From Medakamo hakoo (taxonomy: Eukaryota > Chlorophyta > Trebouxiophyceae > Coccomyxaceae): a stretch of DNA of 64,000 nt. Below are positions 1-9,497 of the stretch, in pieces. A model generated the notes under the pieces. It saw only the letters and a list, made by a program, of their open reading frames with translations. It did not search any database and had not been told where the DNA came from. Numbering within the stretch: the stretch's first letter is position 1; the number at the start of each line of letters is the position of its first letter. Made by a program: the position numbers and the translations under genes. Location of the stretch: NCBI GenBank assembly GCA_026636295.1, contig CP089452.1:310001-374000 (forward strand). The letters run 5' to 3'.

Positions 1-1190
1 TCGCTGAAGCGATGGGGGGGTTTTGAGGGTGTGGCGAGTGAGGATGGATGGATGGGTGGTCGCGCGCAAAACCCCTTTCTCTTCCGTCCGCCAAAAAAAC
101 GCACATGGGCTCGCCCTTGAAAAAGGCGCGGTAGTACATGTGCATGTTGACGGCCTCGGCCTTGCGGTCGACGGCGTGGGAGGTGATCGTTGCGCCTGAC
201 GATTTACCGTTAGAGCGAAACGACGTCTCCTTTCCGTCCACCAGGATGCCCTCCAGCGACGCCGGCAGCAGCCCCGCCGCCTTACGCTCGTCCGCCCACG
301 GCCCGCCCGCGCCTAGCACGGTGCCATGGCCCCAGGCCTTGAGCTCCTGGAGCGTCAGCTCGCCCAACGACTTGCCGTTGAAGAAAAGGGGCGCGTAAAA
401 CGTCGCAAAGTCCAGGTGCGTCGTCGCGTGGCCCGCGCACACGCCCGCCGCGTCGATGAGCGGCGTGCGGAAGTCCGGGTGCACGGTGTCGAAGGCGTCC
501 AGGCGGCGGGCGTCGTTGGTCTTGATGGCCAGGACGGTCCACAGGCTTTTGGGGGGTTTTGTGGGGAAGGGAAGGAGTGCATTAGTCGTAGGGAGTGAGT
601 GGGGCCGGGTGGTGGTGGCGTCGATGGATGGGGTGGATGGAACGGGCGAGCCCCAGCGTGCGTGTCGCGCGCCCTCGCCGACACCGTCGCCCATTTCGCC
701 GACGGAAATGAAGGCCTTCCCGGCCCTCGGTGCGCACAATCACGCCCAGTCCGGCAGGCCAGATCCTTCTCGACCCGGCACGTGACAGCCTCCGTCGGCG
801 GCGGGGGCGTCGTGCGTTTGCCGCGGCTCCACCCCCGCGACGACGCATGCGCCGCCCCCCGCAAAGAAATCAAACGCACAAAGCCAGGCTCGTCACCCAC
901 TCGGGCGTGATGAGGTCGGTCCGCGCAAAAAACGAGCGCAGCTTGCCCATTGCGACGCCGTTGCGGTGGAGGTCGCCGAAAAAGGTGGGCGACAGGCACA
1001 CCAGGACGATGCGGGCGGCGTGCAGCTTGCCCGGGACGAGGGCGACGCCGCCGCCGCACTTGCGCAGCAAGCGGCGGGCGTGGGACAGGTTGGCTTCCTT
1101 CTCGGCGTCGTCCCGGCCCATGGCCGGGAACAGGCCGATGAGCGTCGCGGCCGCGACGCCCAGGGTGTGGCGGGTGGTGGCGCGAACCAT
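1..1190 (-). CDS. Unknown protein, 5' part only, with hydrophobic N-terminus
   Basis: I do not recognise this protein. The start codon is at 1190-1188. Exon 1 (1190-901) begins MVRATTRHTLGVAAATLIGL, which could be a signal peptide or an organelle leader. Exon 2 (545-105) joins in phase and reads LWTVLAIKTNDARRLDAFDT, then FYAPLFFNGKSLGELTLQEL. A donor (GTGCGT) follows at 104, and a CTTCAG acceptor lies at the window edge, leaving three coding bases at 3-1. The 355-base intron 1 is long for this window and could hide a small exon near 650-720. About 244 codons are visible and the 3' end is outside. The charge pattern and spliceable frame support a real gene; the function is open. Confidence 0.5.
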
Positions 1191-1298
1191 TCTCCTCTCT
1201 GGTTTTTGAATGGATGAGTGAGTGCGCAGAGGGGGGAGAGAGAGAGAGCGCGAAAAAACACAACCTCCCTCCAACAACAGAAAAAAAACTACACTCGC

Positions 1299-3929
1299 TC
1301 ACTCCCCGCGCTCCCACCCAAACGCGCTGACACGGCGCGGCTCCGCTGCCGGCGCCAGCGGGCCCAGGGCCGCCTTGATGGACCGGGCGGCGAAGCGGGA
1401 CGCCAGCTCGGACGCGAGGGCCGCCGCCGCCTCCCGCCCGGCGACCGTGCGCAGCGCGTCGGCGGCCGCGGCCGCGGCTGTGCGGCCGGCAGACGCGAGG
1501 CTGGCCACATCCCACGGCTGTTGCTGCGCCGCGGCGGCGAGGGCGTCGCCCTCCCCACCCAGGCCCGCCGCAGCAACGAGGGCGGGAGGCAGGTGCGGCG
1601 CGAGCGCCGCCCCCAACATTTTCGCACGCCGCACCGCGTCTTCATCGCCCGGCAGTTGGGGCGCCAGCCGGGCCGCCGCGGCTTCTCCGGCGATGGCGGC
1701 GATGCGGGACCGGACGGTCGCCGCCACGGCCGCGTCCAACAGCCGGGCGGCTTCCGCGGCGGCGGCCGTCCGCAGGCGCGCGCCCGCGCCACCGCCGTCG
1801 CCGCCGCCCAACGCCCACGCGCCCAGGGCGGCGAGCACGTCCGGCGGCAGGCCCGCCGACCCCAGGTCCGCGCCGCCGGCGGCCATCAGGGATTCCAAGC
1901 GGTCCCACTTGACGCGCGGCGGCGGCGCGGATGGCGAAGACCCGGGCCCGGGCCCGCCACCACCCCCGCCCCCGCCCTCCACGACCAGGTCGACCAGCGC
2001 CGCGCGCAGCTGGGGGTCCGGGTCCGTCAGCAGGCGGCGCGCCATGTACGGCCACGCCGCGCCCAACAGCTTGAAGCTGGGGTCGGCCTGCAGGGCCAGG
2101 CCCTCCAGCACGGTCAGGCTGCGCAGGATGAGGACGTAGTACGGCGGCGCGGTGAAGGGGTAGGAGAACAGCACCCCTCCCAGGCCGTCGACGATCTTCG
2201 TAAAGTTGAGGGCGTCGACGGACGCGTCCAGGACGTCGTCGAAGAAGGCGGCCAGCGCGGGCGCGATGGGCGACGTGTCGACCGCCTCGTCGACGAAGCC
2301 CAGGGCGTAGTAGTCGCGGCACATGGCCGGGTAGTCCCGCGCGACCAGGTGGGCCACGTGCACCAGGATCGCCGTCCGCGCCGACGGCGGCGCGCTGGAC
2401 ATCATGCCAAAGTCCAGGTACACCAGGTCGCCCGCGGGCGTGGCGAGGAGGTTGCCTGTGTGTGCGTGGTGGTGGTGGTGGTGGAGGGTGGCACCTGGGG
2501 TGCCCCCCCCCCCCTTTCCCGTCCCCATTTCTCCCAACTCACCAGGGTGCGGGTCCGCGTGGAAGTACCCGTGCTGGAGCAGCTGGCGCAGCGTGCACGC
2601 CACGCCAATGTTGACAAAGTCCACGACCTCCAGCCCCGCGGCCGCCATGGCGGCCGCGTCCGTCAGCTTGACGCCGTCGATCCATTCGAGCGTCAGCACG
2701 CGGCGCGTCGTGTGCGCCCAGTGGACGGCGGGGACGCGGACGCGCGGCACGTCGCTGTACAGCCCCGCAAACTTCTCGGACGCCTTGCCCTCGGCCACGT
2801 AGTCGACCTCCCCAAACAGGCGGGCCGCAAACTCGTCGACGAGCGGGACGAGGGACTGGGCCAGGACGGCCGCGGGCGCGACCGCGCCCAGCAGGGCGGG
2901 CGCGCCCGCGTCCAGGGCGGCGGCGAAGCGCCGCAGCAGCAGCATGTCCATGGCCAGCGACGCGGCGATGCCCGGGCGTTGGACCTTGATGGCGACGGCC
3001 TCGCCCGTCGACTTCAGGACCGCCTTGTAGACCTGGCCCAGCGACGCGGCCGCGACGGGCGCGGGCGAAATGTGTTCAAACACGTGACCCACGGGCACGC
3101 CCAGCTCCTCCTCGATGACGGCCAGCGCCAGCGGCGTCGCAAAGGGCGGGATGTCGTCCTGCAGCTCTGAGAGAGATTCCAGGTACGGCGGCGGCAGGAG
3201 GTCCGGGCGGGTGGACAGGATTTGGCCGACCTTGACAAAGCTGGGGCCCAGGCGCGTGAGCGTGGCCTTCAGCTCCGCCGCGCGCTGGGGCGCCCGGGCG
3301 TCGAGCTCGCCGGCCACTGCGTCGGCCGCGACGCGCGCGCCAAAGCCGGCCAGGGCGGCCGTCACCTGCGCGGCGCGGGCCGCCAGTTCGGGGCCCCGGC
3401 CCGCCAGCGCGGCTGCGAGCGCGGCCGGGTCGTACGACGACGCGAGGTCTTTGACCAGGTCGTCGACGGCCGCGTCTCCCGGCCTCAGGCCCAGGGCCTG
3501 CGTCCAGTCGTTCAGCCCCGTCTCGGAGAAGAACCAGGCGTCGGAGGAGGGCGGGGAGGCGGTCGAGAAGTCGGATGGGACGGGCGGGCGGGGGGTCGTC
3601 GGTGGGGGCGGCGGGCGTGGAGGGTCGGCGGGGCCGGCCCATTCCCCGCGGCCGCCGCCCTCCACGACCGCCGCCGCGCCCGCTGTTGTCGTGGACGGCA
3701 AGGGAGACGCGGTATCGTCAGCCACAACCGGCTCCACGCCCGTGCCGAAGGCGCGGGGCGGCGGCGGCGGCGTGGGAGAGGGCGGGCCGGCCGCGGCGAC
3801 GCGTGTGGCTCCACGCGCGCGGCGCAGCCTTTCGTCCGCCGCATGCGCCGGGGGCGCGGGCCCGGGACGCCGCGGCAACGCATTCCCAGCACGCACGGCC
3901 CGTGCGGCTGGCAACGGGGCGGGCCGCAT
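1299..3929 (-). CDS. ABC1/ADCK-type atypical protein kinase, probably plastid
   Basis: This is an ABC1K (UbiB/ADCK) kinase, a family acting in quinone and isoprenoid-lipid metabolism in plastids (plastoglobules) and mitochondria. It has two exons, 3929-2543 and 2455-1299, giving 847 aa. The start MRPAPLPAARAVRAG opens a long Arg/Ala/Pro-rich leader that fits a transit peptide. The family KxGQ signature is FVKVGQILSTRPDLLP near residue 235. The nucleotide-binding lysine is in VAIKVQRPG. The catalytic loop HADPHPGN is formed exactly across the splice junction, and the DFG equivalent is YLDFGMM. The C-terminal third is Ala/Gly-rich. The 87-base intron is a multiple of three and stop-free, so retaining it would insert 29 residues, six of them consecutive His, inside the catalytic loop. 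The family call is firm; plastid location is inferred from the leader. Confidence 0.93.
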   Translation of the reverse strand: MRPAPLPAARAVRAGNALPRRPGPAPPAHAADERLRRARGATRVAAAGPPSPTPPPPPRAFGTGVEPVVADDTASPLPSTTTAGAAAVVEGGGRGEWAGPADPPRPPPPPTTPRPPVPSDFSTASPPSSDAWFFSETGLNDWTQALGLRPGDAAVDDLVKDLASSYDPAALAAALAGRGPELAARAAQVTAALAGFGARVAADAVAGELDARAPQRAAELKATLTRLGPSFVKVGQILSTRPDLLPPPYLESLSELQDDIPPFATPLALAVIEEELGVPVGHVFEHISPAPVAAASLGQVYKAVLKSTGEAVAIKVQRPGIAASLAMDMLLLRRFAAALDAGAPALLGAVAPAAVLAQSLVPLVDEFAARLFGEVDYVAEGKASEKFAGLYSDVPRVRVPAVHWAHTTRRVLTLEWIDGVKLTDAAAMAAAGLEVVDFVNIGVACTLRQLLQHGYFHADPHPGELGEMGTGKGGGGTPGATLHHHHHHAHTGNLLATPAGDLVYLDFGMMSSAPPSARTAILVHVAHLVARDYPAMCRDYYALGFVDEAVDTSPIAPALAAFFDDVLDASVDALNFTKIVDGLGGVLFSYPFTAPPYYVLILRSLTVLEGLALQADPSFKLLGAAWPYMARRLLTDPDPQLRAALVDLVVEGGGGGGGGPGPGSSPSAPPPRVKWDRLESLMAAGGADLGSAGLPPDVLAALGAWALGGGDGGGAGARLRTAAAAEAARLLDAAVAATVRSRIAAIAGEAAAARLAPQLPGDEDAVRRAKMLGAALAPHLPPALVAAAGLGGEGDALAAAAQQQPWDVASLASAGRTAAAAAADALRTVAGREAAAALASELASRFAARSIKAALGPLAPAAEPRRVSAFGWERGE

Positions 3930-4007
3930 GGGAAAGAGGGCCAGGGATGGGCAGGCGCGGCGCGTCGCGGTTTTTGCAGGTGTGGGAGTGTCCTAAACTT
4001 TTTGTCT

Positions 4008-4457
4008 CTACAGGTCGCCCTCCCCGCACGCCACCCCCGCCCCGTGTTCGACGTCGTCCAGGAGACTGCCCGCCGCGGCCAGGACGGCCGCGTCCACCTC
4101 GTCCAAACCCCGATCCGTGCCGTCCTCCTCCCGGCGGGCGCCAGACCGCGCAGCCGCGGCCGCGGCTGCCCTGGCTTCCGCGGCCGCCAGCGCGGTTTCT
4201 GCGGCTGCGACGTCGGCCCGCAGCGCCGCGGTGCGGGCGGCTAACGCTGCAACGCCGCGTTCGGTTAAAGGCGGGGCGGCGCTTTCGACGTCGGCGGCCA
4301 GGGCGGCCGCGATGGCGCGGACGGAGCGTGGGGATGGGGGTGGGGCGTCGTGGTGTGGGGGGTGGGGCGGGCGGGCGTCGGCGGGCGCGCGCGGCGCGTC
4401 GGCGCCGCCGTCGCCTTGCGAGTCCGGCAGGACGGCGGCGCCTTCGTCCTCGTCCAT
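4008..4457 (-). CDS. Small Ala-rich coiled-coil protein, unknown
   Basis: This is a 149-aa frame with an ATG at 4457. The N-terminal 45 residues are acidic and Pro-rich (MDEDEGAAVLPDSQGDGGAD). The middle is an Ala/Leu/Arg heptad-like helix (LAARTAALRADVAAAETALA), followed by an acidic tail with LDEVDAAVLAAAGSLLDDV. This is typical of small complex subunits that bind through a coiled coil, but I cannot assign a family. Its stop codon is only 79 bases before the ABC1 kinase start on the same strand, so the two could share a transcript or this could be a mis-called upstream frame. No intron is evident. Confidence 0.42.
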   Translation of the reverse strand: MDEDEGAAVLPDSQGDGGADAPRAPADARPPHPPHHDAPPPSPRSVRAIAAALAADVESAAPPLTERGVAALAARTAALRADVAAAETALAAAEARAAAAAAARSGARREEDGTDRGLDEVDAAVLAAAGSLLDDVEHGAGVACGEGDL

Positions 4458-4849
4458 GGCGTGAGTGGGTGCTCACCCACCCACGGTCAGAGCGTGGACC
4501 TCGGCCGCGATGCGGGCGGCGGGTGGCCTGGACGTGGAGAAACGCGAGAATGACGAGCGCAGGCGGCATTTGTTTCTCTTTTTTTCATTCACGCACAGGG
4601 GGGTGGCGCGAGTGTTTTTTTTTCAGTCTCTCAAGTCTCGTATCAATAACAATCCCGCCTCCCCCCCACGCACGGGGACACTTGAGCGCGGGCGGGGAGG
4701 GACAAGCGCACCAGCCAGCACAGGCACGTGCGGGGCATGGGGGCGGGCCCTCCCCCTCCCAGCCTCCTCCCCACCCCACCTCTCCCTCCCACGTAAGAAA
4801 ACAACAAAAGGTTAAAAAAAGAATCAGGGTCCTGAAACAAAACAACTCC
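4458..4849. other. Intergenic, no gene seen
   Basis: This gap lies between the 3' end of the secreted acidic-protein gene and the start of the small coiled-coil gene, both on the minus strand. It holds A/T homopolymer runs near 4612-4622 and 4812-4820 and a C-rich patch near 4655-4800. I see no supported coding sequence. A short leader exon for the coiled-coil gene cannot be excluded near 4515-4565. Confidence 0.4.
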
Positions 4850-7800
4850 TCACGGCGCCGCGGACGCGGCCGCCACGCCACCCGTGGTGGGCGCCGCCGC
4901 CGCACCAGCGGCCGGCCTGGGCTTGGCCGCGACGGGCTCGCCGTTTTCGTCAATCCCCAGCTTGGCGCGCAGCCCGGCCGCGCCCGTCGGCTGCGGCGGG
5001 CCGGCCGGGGCGGCAGGCGCGGCCGGCTGGGCCGCGCCCACGCCCGCGGCAGGCGCAGCAGGCTCCGCCGGCGCATCGTCACACAAGGCCGGGTGGTCGG
5101 GCGAGCACTTGGCGCCGCGGGGCGGGGCCTGCGTGGGCGCGGGCGTGGCCGGCGCAGCGGCGGTTGTGGCAACCGGCGCGGCAGCCGCCGTCCCCGGCGC
5201 GCCCGTCGCGAACGCGCCCGCGGTGGGCACGGCAGCAGCGACGGGCGGCGCGCGCGCGGGCGAGGGCGCGGACGTCACCAGCCCGTCGGCGCCCGGCGCG
5301 GCGTCGCGCTGTGCGCGCAGGTCGGGGGTCGGGGGCGGGGTGGGCGGCGCCGGGAGCGGCGGCGCCGCGGCGGCGGCGGCGGCGGGCTCCGTGCCGTTGC
5401 CCGCGGGCGCCGTGCCGTTGACAGGGGCAGGCGCCGTCCCGTTGACGGGAGCGGCAGCAGCGGCGACAGGCAGCGGGACGGCCGGCACGGCCGGCGCCGC
5501 GGGCGCGGCCACCTCGGCCGGCGCCGCGTCCGCCAGCGCGCCCGCGCCGATGCGGCGGGGCGGCGGCCGGGCCACGCCGCCAGCGGGCACAGCAGCGGCG
5601 GCGCCGCCGCGGGCGGCGGGGGCGGCCGGCACGCCCGCCGCCGCCGCGGCCGGCAGGTCGTCCGGGACGCGCACAGCCGCGGTCGTGGCGCCGGCGCCGA
5701 CGGTCTCCGCCGCGCCGTACTGGCCCGCCTTGTTCCGGCCGGCCTTGCCCTTTTTGGGGGCGGACGCGGCGCCGGCGCCGGCCAACGCGCCGGGCGCGTC
5801 GGCGGGCGGCAGGTTGCCGGCCACGCCGCCGCCGCCGCCGGCCGCGCGCGCGGCGCGCGCTTTCTTGCGCTTTTCCGCGGCCAGCCGCTTTTTCTTTTGC
5901 GCCTTCGTCTCCGGGCAGTCGTCCAGCTCAGGGTCGCACGGCTCCTCGCCGTCGTCCGACGGTTCGGCATCGTCTTCCTCGTCGGCGGGCGCGTCTTCAT
6001 CGTCGGCCGGCGCCTCCCCGTCCTCCTCGCCGCCGTCCTCCACGTCAGCGTCGTCGGCCGCCTCGTCGTCGAGGGGTTCGCCGTCCACCGTGTCCTCGCC
6101 GCCGTCGCCGCCTTCCTCCTCCCGCTTGCGCCGTTTTTTAGCGGCCGCCTCCTTCTTTTTCTTTTTGGTGAGCACGGCTTCGATGCACGCGTCATCGTCG
6201 GGGTCGCACACTTCAAACGGGTCGTTTTCGTTCACGGCCGACTCGTCGTCGTCGCCGCCGCCCGCGCCGTCGCCCTCATCGACCGCCGACCCGTCCTCGC
6301 CGCCCTCGTCGTCGGCAGCCTGGGCAGCCAAGCAGTCCTCGTCGTCTTCGGCACACGACCGGCGGGCGCCCTTGGAGCCGGGCCGCATCTTGAAGGTGGC
6401 CGGGTCGCAGTCCCGGTCGAGGTCGGGGTCGCACGGCAGCGCCGCCGCCTTGCGCCCGCCCCCGCCTTCCTCCTCGTCCTCGCCCTCGGCGTCCGCGCCG
6501 TCGTCGTCCTCACCCTCTTCGCCGGAGCCGTCGGCGCCCTCTTCCCCGCCGTCCTCGGCGGACGCGGCGTCGGCGCCCTCGCCGTCGCCCTCCTCCCCCT
6601 CTTCGGGGCAGTTGTCGTCCGTGGACGGGTCGCACGCGGGCTTTTTCTTGGCGCTTGGGCCGGCGCCGATGTCGCCCAAGTCCTTGTCGTCAGGGATGTC
6701 AGAGTCGTCCAGTGGATCGGCTGTGTTTTTTCACGGGTGGTGGTGTGGGGGGTGGGAGTGTGAGGGGTGAGGGGGGGGGGTGAGCGAGACACCGGCGTTG
6801 GTTGGGTGTTGAGCCCCGGCGGCGCAGGCAGTGAGCTCTCTGAGCTTGCACAGGGCCGTGCCCAAGCGGCGTGGGCGGCGGGAGGGCGGCCGGGCGGTCC
6901 GCGGCCGGCGTGGGAAAGGACAGGTCGAGGGGGGCTGGTGCGGGGCTGGCGCGCGCGCGCGCGAGCACGCCGCTCAGTGCAAAAAAAAACGAAAACGAAA
7001 ACGTTGCGACTCCGACCAAAACTCACCGGTCTTGAGCAGCAGGCGACCCGGGCGGGACAATGCGGTCTCCAGGGCCTGGTTGGGAGTGGAGGTGGGGAGG
7101 GGCGGGGTGGCGCGTGAGCGCGCGTGCGGGCGGACGCAAGGGCGCAGGCAGGGAAGGGGGGAAGGAGCGGCGGGTGGTGGGGAGTCGGGCCCCCTCCCAC
7201 CTGGCCGCTCGCGTGCGCCGCTCTTCACCCGCCCGCGGCTTTTTCGTCGCGCTCGCATCGCCGCCCTTTCCCTCCCAACACGAAAAGCAGGAACTCACCT
7301 GGAGCAGGCCACGCCGGCGGGGTGGGCCAGGCCGGGCCGCGGTCGTGACGGCCGTCGGCCGGGCGGCGCTGGCAGTCGAGGCTGTGTGGGGTGTGGATGG
7401 TGGTGGTGGAGGGGGAGGGGAGTGTGAGCGCGAACCGCGAACGCACATGCAACGCGGGCGCAGCTTCAGACGCGTCTAGGGCCCAGAGGCGGGGCGCAGA
7501 GGGCCGTGGACGGGCTGGCAAGCCGTGCAGCACGCGCGCGCGCACGCACGGTCCGGCTAGGCGATGCGAGGGAACGCACGGGCGCAACACGGACAGCGCG
7601 GGGCGCGGCAGGGGACGTGGGGCCGTTCGGCTGCAGACACCGCTGCGCGCGAGCAATGCCAGAGTCTCTGCGCCCTCGTCGAGGACAGACGAGGGGCCGG
7701 AAGACGGGAGGACGGCCGCGGCACAGCGTCCCGGAGGGAGGGGGTCCTCCGCTGCGCGCCCGCGCTCTCGCACGGACACTCCTCCTGCTTTCCGGAACGC

Positions 7801-8083
7801 GCCCGCGCCCCACCCGCCTGACCCAACTCACCCGTCAGACCGACCAGGACAACCAGAGCCACCAATAGGGCCAGCCGGGGCAGGACCGCCTGTTGAAGAG
7901 GGGTGCGGAGAGGGGTGGGGGACGTGAGGGACGCCGTCGATGCGAGCGCGGGAAGGTGCGGGCGCGTGAAGGAGCTGAGGAGGTAACGACCCGGCGCGGA
8001 GGCCTTCGCAGAGGTTTTAACCCCCTCCGCCACGACAATTGTGGCCTTGTCTACCCGCAGCAGCGTACCGTCGGCGGAGCCAT
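4850..8083 (-). CDS. Secreted acidic protein with repeated Cys-Asp-Pro...Cys pairs
   Basis: Unknown family. Five exons (8083-8069, 7889-7832, 7381-7299, 7075-7027, 6720-4850) join in phase to 691 aa. Splicing a five-codon first exon to exon 2 gives MAPPTAVLPRLALLVALVVL, a clear signal peptide. The mature part is very rich in Asp/Glu. At least five short Cys pairs are spaced through the acidic half: CDPSTDDNC, CDPDLDRDC, CAEDDEDC, CDPDDDAC, CDPELDDC. Two Lys/Arg clusters follow (KKKKK, KKRRKR). The C-terminal 300 residues are Ala/Pro-rich with NGT sequons near PVNGTAPAPVNGTAPAGNGT and a last Cys pair (CSPDHPALC). It looks like a cell-wall, extracellular-matrix or Ca-binding protein, which is inference from composition. 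The splice model rests on matching phases, not on homology. Confidence 0.68.
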
Positions 8084-8502
8084 GGAGGTCAAGGCGGCCG
8101 CAGCGGTCCTGGGGGAGTGGTTTGTGCGCTCGCGCACCCGCGAATGAGCGGACGCTCTTGCTAGCTTCACGCGCGAGCGGGGCTCGTCGAATCGACGCGC
8201 CCTGCGCCGCTCTCTCCCTGGCCAGCGACCAAGGGGAGAGGGCGGAGCGGGACGGACGGCCCTCTAGCGCGCTGGAGGGAGTTTTCCGTGGGTCGCGGTG
8301 CCCGTGGATGGCGGGGCCCCGGCGGAAGGAAAGAGGCAGTGAGGCAGCGAGCGAGCGCGTGCCAGACCCTCACTGAGCTATCGGCACGAGGGGAGGCCAA
8401 AAAAAAAAAGAGGCGCCGGCGCCCCCACACACAGACACACATCGCCCGCCGTCTCCTGTCAGGGCACCACAGAGCACCGTACCCTCCTCGACCAAAAGCC
8501 AC
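8084..8502. promoter_or_regulatory. Divergent promoter region
   Basis: These 419 bases separate the start codons of the secreted acidic protein (minus) and the Tim17-family protein (plus), so both promoters must lie here. There is a 10-base A run near 8400. I see no TATA box or known operator, and no third gene. Confidence 0.5.
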
Positions 8503-9186
8503 ATGGGCGGCAGTGACTCGTGCACGTCGCGGGCCGTCAAGGCCGCCGGCGCCGGCGGCGCGCTCGGCGCCGCGGTCGGCGCCGCGTCCGCGACCTGGTC
8601 CGCGGAAGCGCCGCTCATTGTGGGCGGGCGGGCGGTGCCCGCGCTCGTCAAGACGGGTGAGTTGACTGTGGTTGCAGCGAGTGGGAGAGGCCGCGGACCG
8701 GGGAGGGCGAGCGACGGCGGGGTCGATGGGGCGCCGCTTTTTTTCTTTTCTCACTCTCCTCACAAATCACACCAGGCCGGGTCATGGGCGCGACGGCCGC
8801 GTCCTTTGGCGTGGTGGGCGCTGTGTTTGCCGGCGTGGACTGCGCGGTGGAAGGGTTGCGCGGTGAGTTTTTTCGCCCTTGTTTTTTTTCGTGCGCGGCG
8901 CCCGTCCCCTCTCCCAAAACCTTGCTGGTCTCCCGCACTCACCCCCCATCCGCGCACCCCACCATCAGGCAAACACGACGCCTGGAACGCGGCGGCCGGC
9001 GGTGCGGCCGCGGGCGCTGCTTTAGGCGTGCGCCTGGGCCGGACACGCACGGCGGTGGCGGCGTCCGTCGCGCTGGCCGTCGTCGCCGCCGCGGTGGAAG
9101 CGGGTGGCCGGCACATCACCGCCGACCCGGACAGGGTGCGGGCGCGCATGCACGCGCCGCTGCCGCCGCTGTCGTCGGAGGAGTGA
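8503..9186 (+). CDS. Tim17/22/23-family protein, complex I B14.7 (NDUFA11)-like
   Basis: A small four-helix membrane protein of the Tim17 superfamily. Three exons (8503-8656, 8776-8862, 8969-9186), both junctions in phase 1, give 152 aa. Gly/Ala-rich helices are interrupted by the typical small-residue pattern: GALGAAVGAASATW, GRVMGATAASFGVVGAVFAG, WNAAAGGAAAGAALGVRLGR, AVAASVALAVVAAAVEAGGR. The central VGAVFAGVDCAVEGLRGKHD followed by an AGG-AAGAALG repeat resembles the complex I subunit B14.7/NDUFA11 more than Tim22 or Tim23. Inner-mitochondrial-membrane location is inferred. An OEP16-type plastid carrier is the main alternative. The protein has no extra domain, as expected for the family. 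Confidence 0.72.
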   Translation: MGGSDSCTSRAVKAAGAGGALGAAVGAASATWSAEAPLIVGGRAVPALVKTGELTVVAASGRGRGPGRASDGGVDGAPLFFFSHSPHKSHQAGSWARRPRPLAWWALCLPAWTARWKGCAVSFFALVFFRARRPSPLPKPCWSPALTPHPRTPPSGKHDAWNAAAGGAAAGAALGVRLGRTRTAVAASVALAVVAAAVEAGGRHITADPDRVRARMHAPLPPLSSEE

Positions 9187-9497
9187 AGAGGGGAGGGGAG
9201 GGGGCGGGCGGTGGGCTGGGTGGCGAGGCTCGGCGCGGGCCGGCGCGCCACCACCCAGCCTGCTGGAATGGTTGCCCTCACACACGCCCGCCCGGGGGGC
9301 GCCATGGGTGTGATGATGGGAGAGGGTAAAAAAACAAAAACACACAGAGATTTTTTTTTCCAGGCGTGTCGTCCTTTTTCGTCTCTGGTCCCGCCTGCAG
9401 TGTGTGGGCGCAGTGCGCGCGCGCGCGCGGCGTGCCGTCCCGGCCGTCATTCCTTTCGTCTGCAGAGGCCACGCGCGCCCCCCATGCCACCACCCCC
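9187..9497. other. Convergent 3' intergenic region
   Basis: The region lies between the stop codons of two converging genes. It contains an A-rich tract (9327-9346) and a T run (9351-9359) that would serve 3'-end formation, and a short alternating GC tract near 9417-9428. No gene seen. Confidence 0.4.

Noticed and set aside
3575-6763. A very long plus-strand open frame (over 1000 codons) opposite the ABC1 kinase and acidic protein genes
   Set aside because: It is antisense to well supported genes, Arg/Pro-rich and repetitive. High GC makes stop codons rare, so long shadow frames are expected.
4884-6770. Plus-strand Ser/Ala-rich frame opposite the secreted acidic gene
   Set aside because: Its Ser runs are the antisense reading of Asp/Glu codons. 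It has no leader or motif, and the minus strand gives a coherent spliced protein.
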